From Clostridiales bacterium (GTDB taxonomy: Bacteria; Bacillota; Clostridia; Oscillospirales; Acutalibacteraceae), in the NCBI GenBank assembly GCA_019422525.1, contig JAHZDE010000005.1:1-64000 (forward strand): a DNA stretch of 64,000 bases, written 5' to 3'. Below, one piece after another: positions 33,878-42,654 of the stretch. Below the pieces are notes generated by a model, which did not search any database, had not been told where the DNA came from, and saw nothing but the letters and a program-made list of their open reading frames with translations. The translations under genes and the position numbers were made by a program. Each line of letters starts with the position of its first letter. Position 1 is the stretch's first letter.

Positions 33878-34336
33878 TTATGCGGTATAAGACAACTTGT
33901 CTTCATTCCAATTCTCAATGACCGGCAGGAATTTCTTCGCCCATTCCAGCGCACCAGCCAAATCATGTTCCCGATAGTTCCCGCATTCTTCCGGACGGGT
34001 ACCGGGAATTTCTCCTTCAAAAGAAGCAATGCTGCGGAAAATTTCCTTGATAAGCTCCACAGCCCGAGCCTTGTCCACATTGCGAAGCAGGAAATAAAAT
34101 CCGGTACGGCAGCCCATAGGTCCAAAATAAATGACGGAATCCTTTTCTGCACTGTTGCGGGCAAAGGTGGCAAACAGATGCTCGATGGTATGCATCACCG
34201 GGTTTGGCAGATAAGGCGGCGTGTTGGGCTTTACCATACGGATGTCATAGGTGATAATGTCCCCATCAATACGGGAAACATAAATTCCCGGTTCCAGCTT
34301 GTTATGGTCTACGCAAAAACTTGCTATTCTCTCCAT
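33878..34336 (-). CDS. luxS: S-ribosylhomocysteine lyase
   Basis: LuxS cleaves S-ribosylhomocysteine to homocysteine and DPD, the precursor of autoinducer 2. The 152-residue protein has metal ligands H49 and H53 (HTIEH) and C118 (EECGNYREHD), and catalytic C76 (GPMGCRTGF). It is 13 nt downstream of metK and should share its SAM riboswitch, so SAM synthesis and recycling of the methylation by-product are controlled together. No pfs/mtnN gene is present in the window. Confidence 0.97.
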   Translation of the reverse strand: MERIASFCVDHNKLEPGIYVSRIDGDIITYDIRMVKPNTPPYLPNPVMHTIEHLFATFARNSAEKDSVIYFGPMGCRTGFYFLLRNVDKARAVELIKEIFRSIASFEGEIPGTRPEECGNYREHDLAGALEWAKKFLPVIENWNEDKLSYTA

Positions 34337-34349
34337 AACCGTTTCCCCC

Positions 34350-35534
34350 TTACAGTCCCAGAACCTTTTTCAGTTCGTCCACTTTATCGGTCTTTTCCCA
34401 AGCAACGCCCAGCTCTTCACGGCCCATATGGCCATAGGCAGCCAGCTGGCGATAAATGGGAGCACGCAGGCCCAAATCCCGGATGATAGCGGTGGGCCGC
34501 AGGTCGAACACCTTAGAAACAGCATCGGCCAGCACATCTTTATCAAAAGCAGAGGTGCCGAACGTCTCCACCATAATGGAAACCGGATGTGCCACGCCGA
34601 TGGCATAGGCCAACTGTACTTCGCACTTTTTAGCCACACCGGCAGCTACCAGGTTCTTTGCCACATAACGGGCAGCATAGGCAGCAGAACGGTCCACCTT
34701 GGTCGGGTCTTTGCCAGAGAAAGCTCCGCCGCCGTGACGGCCATATCCGCCATAGGTGTCAACAATAATTTTCCGACCGGTCAGACCGCTGTCACCTACC
34801 GGGCCGCCAATCACAAAACGTCCAGTGGGGTTAATAAAACAGCGGGTCTTTTCATCCATCATTCCTTCGGGGATAACGGGACGGATTACATATTTCACGA
34901 TATCCTCCCGAATCTGCATCAGAGAAACAGACTCGTTGTGCTGGGTGGAAACAACCACGGTGTCCACACGTACAGGCTTATCATCCTCATACTCAATGGT
35001 GACCTGGGTCTTTCCATCGGGACGCAGATAAGGCAGGGTGCCGTCCTTACGAACCTTTGCCAGCTGCTTTGCCAGCTTGTGAGCCAGAGAAATGGCCAAA
35101 GGCATCAGTTCCGGAGTCTCATCGCAGGCATAGCCGAACATCATGCCCTGGTCACCAGCGCCGATACGATCATTCTCATCAGTAGCGCCATTTTTCACTT
35201 CATAAGACTCATTAACGCCCATGGCAATGTCGGGAGACTGTACATCAATGGAAGTGAGCACTGCGCAGGTATTCCCGTTAAATCCTGCATCGGGGCTGTT
35301 ATAGCCTATGCTGCAAACCACATCACGAACAACTGCAGGAATATCCACATAGCATTCCGTGGAAATTTCACCCATGACATGAATCATACCAGTGGTGGCA
35401 GTAACTTCACAGGCGACGTGGGACTGGGGATCTTTTTCCAACATAGCATCCAGAATCGCATCGGAAATCTGGTCGCAGACTTTATCAGGATGGCCTTCGG
35501 TTACGGATTCAGATGTAAAAAAATACTTTGCCAT
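34350..35534 (-). CDS. metK: S-adenosylmethionine synthetase
   Basis: MetK makes SAM from methionine and ATP. The 394-residue sequence has the start SESVTEGHPDKVCDQISDAILD, the GAGDQGMMFGYACDET hexapeptide region and the phosphate loop GGGAFSGKDPTKVDRSAAY. It is preceded by a SAM-I riboswitch with its own terminator, giving feedback control by the product. luxS follows closely. The ribosome site GGAGG lies about 8 nt before the ATG, outside the terminator hairpin. Confidence 0.98.
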   Translation of the reverse strand: MAKYFFTSESVTEGHPDKVCDQISDAILDAMLEKDPQSHVACEVTATTGMIHVMGEISTECYVDIPAVVRDVVCSIGYNSPDAGFNGNTCAVLTSIDVQSPDIAMGVNESYEVKNGATDENDRIGAGDQGMMFGYACDETPELMPLAISLAHKLAKQLAKVRKDGTLPYLRPDGKTQVTIEYEDDKPVRVDTVVVSTQHNESVSLMQIREDIVKYVIRPVIPEGMMDEKTRCFINPTGRFVIGGPVGDSGLTGRKIIVDTYGGYGRHGGGAFSGKDPTKVDRSAAYAARYVAKNLVAAGVAKKCEVQLAYAIGVAHPVSIMVETFGTSAFDKDVLADAVSKVFDLRPTAIIRDLGLRAPIYRQLAAYGHMGREELGVAWEKTDKVDELKKVLGL

Positions 35535-35579
35535 TTCTTTTTACCTCCATACGTTTGGAATTTGGGGTTACTGGGGCAC

Positions 35580-35608
35580 AAAAAAGCCGCCCGGCCAAAC
35601 CGAGCGGC
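35580..35608 (-). terminator. expression-platform terminator of the metK SAM riboswitch
   Basis: Minus-strand GCCGCTCGG, a short loop and CCGGGCGGC, followed by TTTTTT. It is 45 nt upstream of metK and directly after the aptamer. Confidence 0.9.
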
Positions 35609-35614
35609 ATATTG

Positions 35615-35720
35615 TTACCTCATCTTTCGGTTTAACCCGCAGGAATTGGCACCAACACGGTTTGTCACCGCAGGTTGCCGGACATCACAGGGCCTGTTCC
35701 CTCCGTCGCTCTTGATAAGG
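35615..35720 (-). promoter_or_regulatory. SAM-I riboswitch (S-box) controlling metK-luxS
   Basis: The minus-strand aptamer shows the S-box consensus in order: CTTATCAAGAG at 35719-35709, GGAGGGAACAGGCCC, GATGTCCGGCAACC, GGTGCCAATTCCTGC and the closing AAAGATGAGG. With SAM bound the downstream terminator should form, switching off metK and luxS. Confidence 0.97.
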
Positions 35721-35754
35721 GGTTATTCAGTTTTTGCAAAAAGTTGCGAAAAAA

Positions 35755-35763
35755 AGTATATCA
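35755..35763 (-). promoter_or_regulatory. metK riboswitch promoter (extended -10)
   Basis: Minus-strand TGATATACT gives an extended -10 about 35 nt upstream of the aptamer. A TTGACA lies only 12 nt before the hexamer and is not correctly spaced. Confidence 0.55.
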
Positions 35764-35809
35764 CACTCTTTCTGTCAAATTGTGAAGAATTTGTAAATTT
35801 TCTTTCCCC

Positions 35810-36418
35810 TTACATTCTGCCTTTGAGCACCGGGGAAAGACGTTTATAGAGGATGAACGTAATCACAGCATCCAAAACGCCCTTGACAAAAGTAAGAGGC
35901 AGGTTGAAAATCACGATTCCTTTAAAAATGCTGTTTGCTGCAGGAACCAATGCGGAATACATACCCACAATGGCATCTTCAGGCATTACCAAAAGATAAG
36001 TAGGATACACAATAAAATAATTTACCAAAACACTACATACAGACATCACCAAAATGCCAACAATCATGCCGATAAGCGCCGTTTTCCGGGTAGGGTTGTG
36101 GCGATAGATAATACCAGCGGGCACTACAAACAGCACACCAAGCAAGAAATTGCAAAGCTCTCCCACACCGCCGGTGGTAGTAGCAAAAATGTTCACCAAG
36201 TTTTTAATCAGGCATACTGCAGCGCCATAAGCAGGCCCCAATGCGAAAGAAGCCAGCAGAGCGGGCATTTCCGAAAAATCGACTTTCAGGTAGCTGGGCA
36301 GAATCGGTAGGCCAAAACTGATAAACATAAGAATCGTTGCCACAGCTCCTAAAAGAGCGGTAACGGTGATTCGCCGCACACTGATTCGGCGAGTTCTGGT
36401 AAAGGTTTGAGTTGTCAT
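35810..36418 (-). CDS. ribU: riboflavin ECF transporter S component RibU
   Basis: RibU binds riboflavin in the membrane and works with the shared ECF energising module (EcfA/A'/T, not in this window). The 202-residue sequence has about six membrane helices, and the family start MTALLGAVATILMF appears as TVTALLGAVATILMF with the DFSEMPALLASFALGPAYG loop. The FMN riboswitch immediately upstream fixes riboflavin rather than another vitamin as the substrate. Confidence 0.94.
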   Translation of the reverse strand: MTTQTFTRTRRISVRRITVTALLGAVATILMFISFGLPILPSYLKVDFSEMPALLASFALGPAYGAAVCLIKNLVNIFATTTGGVGELCNFLLGVLFVVPAGIIYRHNPTRKTALIGMIVGILVMSVCSVLVNYFIVYPTYLLVMPEDAIVGMYSALVPAANSIFKGIVIFNLPLTFVKGVLDAVITFILYKRLSPVLKGRM

Positions 36419-36472
36419 GGAATATTCCTCCTGAAAAATAGATTTGTCTTTTCCGCGCGCGGCGGCAGGAGG

Positions 36473-36510
36473 AAAATAAAAAGCCCCTCTGCAAAAACTT
36501 GCAAAGGGGC
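36473..36510 (-). terminator. expression-platform terminator of the FMN riboswitch
   Basis: Minus-strand GCCCCTTTGCA pairs with TTGCAGAGGGGC and is followed by TTTTTATTTT. It lies between the FMN aptamer and the ribU ribosome site. Confidence 0.92.
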
Positions 36511-36532
36511 ACGGAAAAACCTTCTGTTCACC

Positions 36533-36659
36533 GCTTCTTTCATCCGGACTATACCGTTGGCCCTGGATTCACACCAGATCAGCGACGCAAAAGCGCCGGT
36601 CGCGGGCTTCCTGCCAAGCAGGTAACCGCCAGTGGGGAATTGCACCCCGCCCCGAAGAC
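36533..36659 (-). promoter_or_regulatory. FMN riboswitch (RFN element) controlling ribU
   Basis: Minus-strand RFN consensus in order: CTTCGGGGCGGGGTG with AATTCC, ACTGGCGGT, AAGCCCGCGA, a variable stem, GGTGTGAATCCAGGGCC, AACGGTATAGTCCGGATG and AAGAAG. FMN binding should favour the following terminator and shut off riboflavin uptake. Confidence 0.97.
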
Positions 36660-36665
36660 AGTTAC

Positions 36666-36694
36666 AGCATACCACGCTTATTCCAAAATGTCAA
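36666..36694 (-). promoter_or_regulatory. promoter of the ribU unit
   Basis: Minus-strand TTGACA (36694-36689), 17 nt and TATGCT (36671-36666), with TGG before the -10. Confidence 0.85.
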
Positions 36695-36723
36695 TAGCAC
36701 CTCAATGCCCAAGATAAGCTTCC

Positions 36724-37356
36724 TTACAGAGTCCCGAAAATCCGGTCGCCGGCATCGCCCAGGCCGGGCAGAATATAGCCGTTTTCATTCAGCTTCTCAT
36801 CCACTGCGGCACAATATACCTGTACATCCGGGTGTGCCTCTGTCAAGGCCTTAATTCCCTCAGGGGCGGCAATAATACACATAAACTTGATGCTCTTGGG
36901 ATTACTGCGCTTGATAATGCTGATAGCGTCCACAGCAGAGCCGCCAGTTGCCAGCATAGGGTCCAATACAATGACATCCCGCTCGGGAAGATCAGACGGA
37001 AGCTTGCTGTAATATTCAACCGGCTGCAGGGTTTTGTGATCCCGATACAACCCGATATGCCCCACTTTGGCAGCAGGGACCAATGTTAAAACGCCTTCTA
37101 CCATTCCCAGGCCGGCACGCAGAATCGGCACAAAAGCCAGTTTACGTCCTGCAATCACCTTGGTGGTCGCTTTTACCATCGGCGTTTCCGTTTCCACTTC
37201 TTTCAAAGGAAGATCACGGGTAGCCTCATAGCAAATCAGGGTTGCAATTTCGCTTACCAGTGCCCGAAACTCTTTGGAGCCGGTATGTTTATCCCGCAAA
37301 AATGTCAGCTTATGCTGAATCAGTGGATGGTCCATAATTAAAACCTGTTGATTCAT
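36724..37356 (-). CDS. upp: uracil phosphoribosyltransferase
   Basis: Upp salvages uracil to UMP with PRPP. The 210-residue protein has the start VLIMDHPLIQHKLTFLRDKHT, PILRAGLGMVEG and the PRPP loop VIVLDPMLATGGSA. It is 33 nt downstream of rpiB, the common rpiB-upp pairing of Bacillota, and probably the last gene of the fhs unit. No terminator is evident before the FMN riboswitch promoter. Confidence 0.97.
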   Translation of the reverse strand: MNQQVLIMDHPLIQHKLTFLRDKHTGSKEFRALVSEIATLICYEATRDLPLKEVETETPMVKATTKVIAGRKLAFVPILRAGLGMVEGVLTLVPAAKVGHIGLYRDHKTLQPVEYYSKLPSDLPERDVIVLDPMLATGGSAVDAISIIKRSNPKSIKFMCIIAAPEGIKALTEAHPDVQVYCAAVDEKLNENGYILPGLGDAGDRIFGTL

Positions 37357-37389
37357 TGTAAAAATCCTTCCTGCTGCGATATCAGCGTT

Positions 37390-37833
37390 TTACAGTTCCC
37401 CGTTTTCAATCTGTGTAATATGGCCAATTCGTTTGGCATGACGTCCGCCGTCAAAGGGGGTTTCCAAAAAGATTTTTGTCAGTTTTACCGCCATTTCTTC
37501 GTTAATCACCCGTCCGCCCATGCAGAGAATATTGGCGTCATTATGCCGGCGGGTCATTTCTGCGCAGAACTCGTTAGTTACCACAGCCGCCCGAATCCCC
37601 TTCACCTTGTTGGCAGCAATGGAAATTCCAATACCGGTACCGCAGCACAGAATCCCCTTTTCAGCCTTGCCATCTGCCACATAGTGGCCTACCTTTGCAG
37701 CAATGGGGCCGTAATCAACCGATTCTTCGCTGTAAGTACCAAAGTCCTCATAGGCAATATGCTGCTCATCCAGATATTTTTTGATGGCTTCCTTTAAACC
37801 ATATCCGCCGTGGTCCGCTCCCAATGCAATCAT
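37390..37833 (-). CDS. rpiB: ribose-5-phosphate isomerase B
   Basis: RpiB interconverts ribulose- and ribose-5-phosphate. The 147-residue protein starts IALGADHGGYGLKEAI and carries the active-site GILCCGTGIGISIAANK with the catalytic Cys. GAACATGL-like ribose-phosphate recognition is seen in RRHNDANILCMGGRVI. It feeds PRPP synthesis and thus upp, which follows. It lies 52 nt after tsaB. Confidence 0.96.
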   Translation of the reverse strand: MIALGADHGGYGLKEAIKKYLDEQHIAYEDFGTYSEESVDYGPIAAKVGHYVADGKAEKGILCCGTGIGISIAANKVKGIRAAVVTNEFCAEMTRRHNDANILCMGGRVINEEMAVKLTKIFLETPFDGGRHAKRIGHITQIENGEL

Positions 37834-37885
37834 CAGTCAATTCTCCTTTCTATGAATCTCAATATTGTCAACATTCCTGTCATTT

Positions 37886-38614
37886 TTACTTGTTCTCTTT
37901 CTGCTGTGCCAGTCGTTTGTTCAGCTCCCGCTGTGCCTGGGGGAGCCGCAAATAAAACGGAACCAGCTTCTCCGGCAAAACCCATTTACCTTCCAAGTAT
38001 TCCTGCCGTGCCGCTTCCGCCACACCGCTGGCCCGCTGCATCCGCAAATGTTCAGGAGCCATGCTTTTGGGAAGCTGCGCAAAGAATGGCGAATCAAAAC
38101 ACAGCTTTGCCCCGTCTCCTGTCAACACCAGGGGAAGCCCGGTTTCAGCCAGCCGAGCGGGAAGTTCCTTTGCAAGCTCTTCTATTGAAAGAGCCCTGTC
38201 TTCCGTCAACCGCTGCACCTGCCCGTCCCCGGTACAAAACAGGGCATTATATACCTGTCCGCAGCGAGCGTCCATCACAGCGCAGACAAGCGCTTTTGTT
38301 CCGCGCATTCCCACAGCCATGGCCTTGAGGGTAGAAATCCCGCAGCAAGGGGTATTTTTCGGAAAAGCAAGCCCTTTGATACAGGCAACGCCAATCCGAA
38401 CCCCTGTAAAGGAACCCGGACCGGCAGAGACCGCCAACAAATCCAAATCCGCCGCCGAAAGCCCGGCACACTCCAGCGCTGCTTTTGCCATGGGCAGCAG
38501 CGTTTGGCTGTGGGTTTGCTTTGTATTCATGTAAAATTCGCTGAGAATTTTTTCATCCTCTTGCACGCAGGCGGAAGCCGCCACTGCTGAGGATTCCAGT
38601 GCCAAAATTCGCAA
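37886..38614 (-). CDS. tsaB: tRNA threonylcarbamoyladenosine biosynthesis protein TsaB
   Basis: TsaB is the inactive-paralogue partner of TsaD in t6A37 tRNA modification. The 242-residue sequence has the ASKHA start ILALESSAVAAS, SAGPGSFTGVRIG, and TLKAMAVGM. The start is a TTG at 38614 with GGAAGGA upstream, giving the family N-terminus MRILALESS. The longer frame starts at a GTG with no site. It follows tsaE by 40 nt. Confidence 0.94.
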   Translation of the reverse strand: MRILALESSAVAASACVQEDEKILSEFYMNTKQTHSQTLLPMAKAALECAGLSAADLDLLAVSAGPGSFTGVRIGVACIKGLAFPKNTPCCGISTLKAMAVGMRGTKALVCAVMDARCGQVYNALFCTGDGQVQRLTEDRALSIEELAKELPARLAETGLPLVLTGDGAKLCFDSPFFAQLPKSMAPEHLRMQRASGVAEAARQEYLEGKWVLPEKLVPFYLRLPQAQRELNKRLAQQKENK

Positions 38615-38654
38615 GCCATTCCTTCCTTTCTGCACATTTATCGGATAGAAAACC

Positions 38655-39104
38655 TTACGATAAATCTTCTTCTATACCGGAAATGGTAATTTTTCTCTGC
38701 ATTTCCCCATTTCCTTTTTCAATCTGGATATGAATGGTGCCTTCTGGCAGCGCACCTTCAATGTTTTCGCTCCATTCAATGGCTAAAACCGCCCCTGTCT
38801 CCAGATAGTCAAAAAATCCGGTGGAATACAAATCATCCCATCCCGAAACCCGAAACATATCGAAATGGTACAGGGGAAGCCTTCCCTGATGCTCATGAAC
38901 CAGCGCAAATGTCGGGCTGGAAACTCCGTCTAAAATTCCAAGCCCTCGCGCCAATCCACGGGTAAAGGCCGTTTTCCCCATTCCCATGCCGCCCGTAAAG
39001 GCCAGCACTTCTCCGCCATGGAGAACGGATGCCAGTTTTTCTCCCAGCATCTCGGTTTCTTCCGGGGAATTGGTATCATATTCCCTTGTAACCGTTTCTT
39101 TCAT
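38655..39104 (-). CDS. tsaE: tRNA threonylcarbamoyladenosine biosynthesis ATPase TsaE
   Basis: TsaE is the P-loop ATPase of the TsaBDE complex. The 149-residue protein has Walker A FTGGMGMGKTAF, the SPTFALVHEH segment, YHFDMFRV and the IEWSE motif. The ATG at 39104 follows AAAGGA at 8 nt; an ATG three codons upstream overlaps that site. It is 24 nt after fhs, which is not a usual partner. tsaD and tsaC are not in the window. Confidence 0.95.
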   Translation of the reverse strand: MKETVTREYDTNSPEETEMLGEKLASVLHGGEVLAFTGGMGMGKTAFTRGLARGLGILDGVSSPTFALVHEHQGRLPLYHFDMFRVSGWDDLYSTGFFDYLETGAVLAIEWSENIEGALPEGTIHIQIEKGNGEMQRKITISGIEEDLS

Positions 39105-39128
39105 ACCTGTCATCCTTTATTGTATTGA

Positions 39129-40805
39129 TCAGAACAGCCCGGAAATCACACCGTTTCCGTCTACGTCAATCTTCTGTGCTGCCGGAGCCTTGGGGAGTCC
39201 GGGCATAGTCATAATATCACCGGCATAGGCAACTACAAAGCCTGCACCGTTGGAAAGCTTCAAATCCCGAATGGTAATGGTAAAGCCAGTAGGACGGCCC
39301 AGCAAAGCTGCATTGTCGGAAAGGGAGTACTGGGTTTTTGCAATACATACGGGCATTTTATCGCCGCCCAGCTCATGGATTTCTTTCAAAGCTTTTTTGG
39401 CTGCATTGGTATAAGTTACGCCATCCGCACCATAAATTTTCGTTGCGATGGTATTGATTTTCTCTTCCACCGTCAGCTCATCACCGTAAATCGGCGCAAA
39501 GTTTTTGCTGGTATCCTCTTTATCAATAATCTCTGTAATAACCTTTGCAAGCTCCACGCCGCCTTCGCCGCCCTTAGCAAATACCTCGGACAGGGCATAG
39601 GGTACGTTCATTTCCTGACAGCACTTGTCCACCACTGCCAATTCCGCTTCGGTGTCGGAGGGGAACCGGTTAATGGCCACAACTACCGGCACACCGTACT
39701 TATGCATGTTTTCCACATGGGCTTTCAGATTCACAATGCCCTTTTCCACAGCCTCTACATTCTCCGCAGAAAGCTCTGTTTTGGGTACGCCACCGTTATA
39801 CTTAAAGGCGCGAACCGTTGCCACAACCACCACACAGGAGGGGGCCAAGCCAGCCATACGGCACTTAATATCCATAAACTTTTCTGCACCCAAATCAGAA
39901 CCGAATCCGGCTTCTGTGATGCAGTAATCGCCCAGCTTCAATGCCAGACGGGTTGCACGGACAGAGTTACATCCGTGCGCGATGTTGGCGAAGGGGCCAC
40001 CGTGCATGATAGCCGGAGTGCCTTCCAGTGTCTGCACCAGATTGGGATTGATAGCGTCCTTCAGCAAGGCAGCCATGGCGCCATCTGCCTGCAAATCCCG
40101 GGCAAATACAGGTTTTCCATCATAGGTATAAGCTACCAGAATGTCACCCAGACGCTTTTTCAAATCATTCCGGTCTTTCGCCAAGCAGAGGATTGCCATA
40201 ACCTCGCTGGCCACTGTAATAATAAAGCCATCTTCACGGGGAATACCGTTAATCTTTCCGCCAAGGCCCACCACGATATTCCGCAGAGCCCGGTCATTCA
40301 TATCCATGCAGCGCTTAATCACAATCCGACGCTGGTCAATGCCCAATGCATTTCCCTGATGCATATGGTTGTCCAGCATAGCGCACAGCAGGTTGTTGGC
40401 ACTGGTAATTGCATGCATATCGCCGGTAAAATGCAGGTTGATGTCTTCCATAGGGAGCACCTGTGCATAACCGCCGCCTGCTGCACCGCCTTTAATACCG
40501 AAAACCGGTCCCAAAGAAGGTTCACGAAGAGCAATAACTGCATTCTTTCCAATTTTTTTCATAGCCTGTCCCAAACCGACCGAAGTGGTGGTTTTGCCTT
40601 CACCAGCGGGAGTGGGGTTAATGGCGGTTACCAGAATCAATTTTCCATCGGGACGGTCTTTCAAACGGTTGAACAAATCCTCGTTCACCTTGGCCTTATA
40701 CCGTCCATAGGGCTCCAGTTCTTCTTCCCGAATTCCCAATTCTTCAGCAATTTTTGCAATGGGAATCAATTTTGCTTTTTGTGCGATTTCGATGTCGCTC
40801 AGCAT
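39129..40805 (-). CDS. fhs: formate-tetrahydrofolate ligase
   Basis: Fhs makes 10-formyl-THF from formate, THF and ATP, entering formate into one-carbon metabolism. The 558-residue length is normal, and the P-loop TPAGEGKTTTSVGLGQA and EPSLGPVFGIKGGAAGGGYAQV are diagnostic. The start ATG at 40805 follows GGTGAAGGA. It heads a probable five-gene unit with tsaE, tsaB, rpiB and upp. The leader of about 90 nt contains AGCCGG/CCGGCT. No acetogenic Wood-Ljungdahl genes are nearby, so a biosynthetic role is the default. Confidence 0.97.
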   Translation of the reverse strand: MLSDIEIAQKAKLIPIAKIAEELGIREEELEPYGRYKAKVNEDLFNRLKDRPDGKLILVTAINPTPAGEGKTTTSVGLGQAMKKIGKNAVIALREPSLGPVFGIKGGAAGGGYAQVLPMEDINLHFTGDMHAITSANNLLCAMLDNHMHQGNALGIDQRRIVIKRCMDMNDRALRNIVVGLGGKINGIPREDGFIITVASEVMAILCLAKDRNDLKKRLGDILVAYTYDGKPVFARDLQADGAMAALLKDAINPNLVQTLEGTPAIMHGGPFANIAHGCNSVRATRLALKLGDYCITEAGFGSDLGAEKFMDIKCRMAGLAPSCVVVVATVRAFKYNGGVPKTELSAENVEAVEKGIVNLKAHVENMHKYGVPVVVAINRFPSDTEAELAVVDKCCQEMNVPYALSEVFAKGGEGGVELAKVITEIIDKEDTSKNFAPIYGDELTVEEKINTIATKIYGADGVTYTNAAKKALKEIHELGGDKMPVCIAKTQYSLSDNAALLGRPTGFTITIRDLKLSNGAGFVVAYAGDIMTMPGLPKAPAAQKIDVDGNGVISGLF

Positions 40806-40900
40806 GAGTCCTTCACCTCTCATAAAGATAGCCGGCCGGCAGAGTTCCCTTTTCTATGTCCGTTCAAAGAGTTACCGGCTGGCTTCAAACTTTACTGTTT

Positions 40901-40909
40901 ATTATAACA
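40901..40909 (-). promoter_or_regulatory. fhs operon promoter (extended -10)
   Basis: Minus-strand TGTTATAAT, an extended -10 roughly 95 nt before fhs. The -35 position reads TTTTAT, a weak match. Confidence 0.6.
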
Positions 40910-41005
40910 CATTCTCTCCTGGTATAAAAGCATTTCCGGCAATTTCTAAATAAATTCTAATAAAGAAAATACCGTTTTTTCCTCCGTGCACATTTCCTTG
41001 CTATT

Positions 41006-42499
41006 TTATTCTTCCCATTCACGGCAGCGGTTGACCGCTTTATGCCATTTTTCCAGAAGCTTTTGCCGCTCCTGTGTATTTTCAGGCTCATAAATGGTGC
41101 GGGTCTTCCAAATAGCCGAAAGTTCATCTGCTGAGTCCCACACACCGACAGCTAACCCCGCCAGCATGGCAGCGCCCAGTGCCGTTGTCTCCAAACAGGC
41201 TGGACGATATACCGGACATCCCAGCAAATCCGATTGCAGCTGCATCAAAAAACGGCTGCGGCTGGCGCCTCCATCCACCCGCAGCTGCGGAATCTTGACG
41301 CCGGCGTCCTCCTCCATGGCATGAAACAAATCCCAGCTTTCAAAGGCGATGCTTTCCAATACCGCCCGGGCCAAATGAGCGTCTGTTGTTCCACGAGTCA
41401 GCCCCAACACGGCTCCACGGGCATACATGTCCCAATATGGCGCTCCCAGGCCGGTAAAGGCCGGTACAAAATAAACGCCGCCGTTATCTTCCACGCTCTC
41501 GGCCATTCTATCGGCATCCGAAGGCTTTTCGATAAGATGCAGCCCATCCCGCAGCCAGTTTATGGCGCTTCCCGCATGAAACGCACTTCCTTCCAGCGCA
41601 TAGGTTACTTTTCCGCCGATACTCCAGCCGATTGTAGTGAGAAGCCCATGCTGGGACGATACCGGAGTTTCACCGGTATTCATTAAAACGAAACAGCCCG
41701 TGCCATATGTATTTTTGGTCATTCCTTTTTCAAAGCAACATTGTCCAAATAAGGCGGCATGCTGGTCTCCGGCCACTCCGGCTATGGGGATTTCCCGCCC
41801 CAGAACAGAAGCATGGCACATTCCGACTATTCCGCTGGACTCCACGACTTTCGGCAAGGCCTCCTCGGGAATTCCCAGCCGTTCCAAAAGCTTTTTGTCC
41901 CACTGGAGCGTATGAATATCAAACAACATTGTCCGGCAGGCATTGGTGACATCGGTGACGAAGCTCTCCCCTTCTGTCAGGCAATAAATCAGCCAGCTGT
42001 CTATGGTACCAAACCGAAGCCTGCCCTGCTTTGCCAGCTCCCGTGCCTGTGGAACGGAATCCATAATCCACTTCATTTTGGTACCTGCAAAATATGCATC
42101 GATAATCAGGCCGGTTTTCTCCCGAATATAGGGCTCCCATCCTTCGGCTTTCAGCTGCTCGCAAAGCTCGGCTGTACGGCGGCACTGCCAGACAATCGCA
42201 TTGCACACAGGTACGCCTATCTGTGCATCCCACGCAACGGTTGTCTCCCGTTGGTTGGTGATGCCAATTGCCGCGATTTCTTCCACCGAAATTTCCGCTC
42301 GATTCAATGCTTCCCGGATAGCAAAAAGCTGACTTTCCAAAATCTGCACCGGATTGTGCTCTACATAGCCTGGCTGTGGGTAGATTTGCGGAAATTCCTT
42401 TTGCCCCTCAGAAATAATTTCTCCATAGCTATTGAATATAATGGCTCGGGAACTGGTAGTCCCCTGGTCCAGAGCTAAAATGTACTGCCCAATTTTCAT
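41006..42499 (-). CDS. glpK: glycerol kinase
   Basis: GlpK phosphorylates glycerol to glycerol 3-phosphate. The 497-residue protein has the FGGY-family start YILALDQGTTSSRAI, the glycerol contacts QRETTVAWD and VTDVTNACRTMLFD, and the late signature GGASRSRFLMQLQSDLLG. The ATG at 42499 follows CGGAGGA; the upstream open frame crosses the divergent mntP promoter. No glycerol facilitator or glycerol-3-phosphate dehydrogenase lies nearby. Confidence 0.97.
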   Translation of the reverse strand: MKIGQYILALDQGTTSSRAIIFNSYGEIISEGQKEFPQIYPQPGYVEHNPVQILESQLFAIREALNRAEISVEEIAAIGITNQRETTVAWDAQIGVPVCNAIVWQCRRTAELCEQLKAEGWEPYIREKTGLIIDAYFAGTKMKWIMDSVPQARELAKQGRLRFGTIDSWLIYCLTEGESFVTDVTNACRTMLFDIHTLQWDKKLLERLGIPEEALPKVVESSGIVGMCHASVLGREIPIAGVAGDQHAALFGQCCFEKGMTKNTYGTGCFVLMNTGETPVSSQHGLLTTIGWSIGGKVTYALEGSAFHAGSAINWLRDGLHLIEKPSDADRMAESVEDNGGVYFVPAFTGLGAPYWDMYARGAVLGLTRGTTDAHLARAVLESIAFESWDLFHAMEEDAGVKIPQLRVDGGASRSRFLMQLQSDLLGCPVYRPACLETTALGAAMLAGLAVGVWDSADELSAIWKTRTIYEPENTQERQKLLEKWHKAVNRCREWEE

Positions 42500-42575
42500 T
42501 TTATTTCCTCCGTTTCGTAATAGCGTATTCTCCCCCACTTTTCGCCTAAACAGCCCGAAAAGTTCCCAGCGGTAA

Positions 42576-42604
42576 TTGACAGTTACTGCTGTAAATAGTA
42601 CAAT
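42576..42604 (+). promoter_or_regulatory. mntP promoter
   Basis: TTGACA (42576-42581), 17 nt and TACAAT (42599-42604), about 50 nt before mntP. The short leader leaves no room for a yybP-ykoY manganese riboswitch. Confidence 0.85.
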
Positions 42605-42654
42605 AAATAGGTTACTCACATTCACCATTTTTAAGAAAAAGGAGCGTTTGCCCT

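Noticed and set aside
40834..40900. THF riboswitch before fhs
   Set aside because: The leader is short and does not show the conserved junction sequences of the known class.
34299..40907. Plus-strand frames of more than 500 codons opposite metK and fhs
   Set aside because: Same explanation; the metK shadow even runs through the SAM riboswitch.
42605..42654. yybP-ykoY manganese riboswitch before mntP
   Set aside because: The leader is only about 40 nt, too short for that aptamer.
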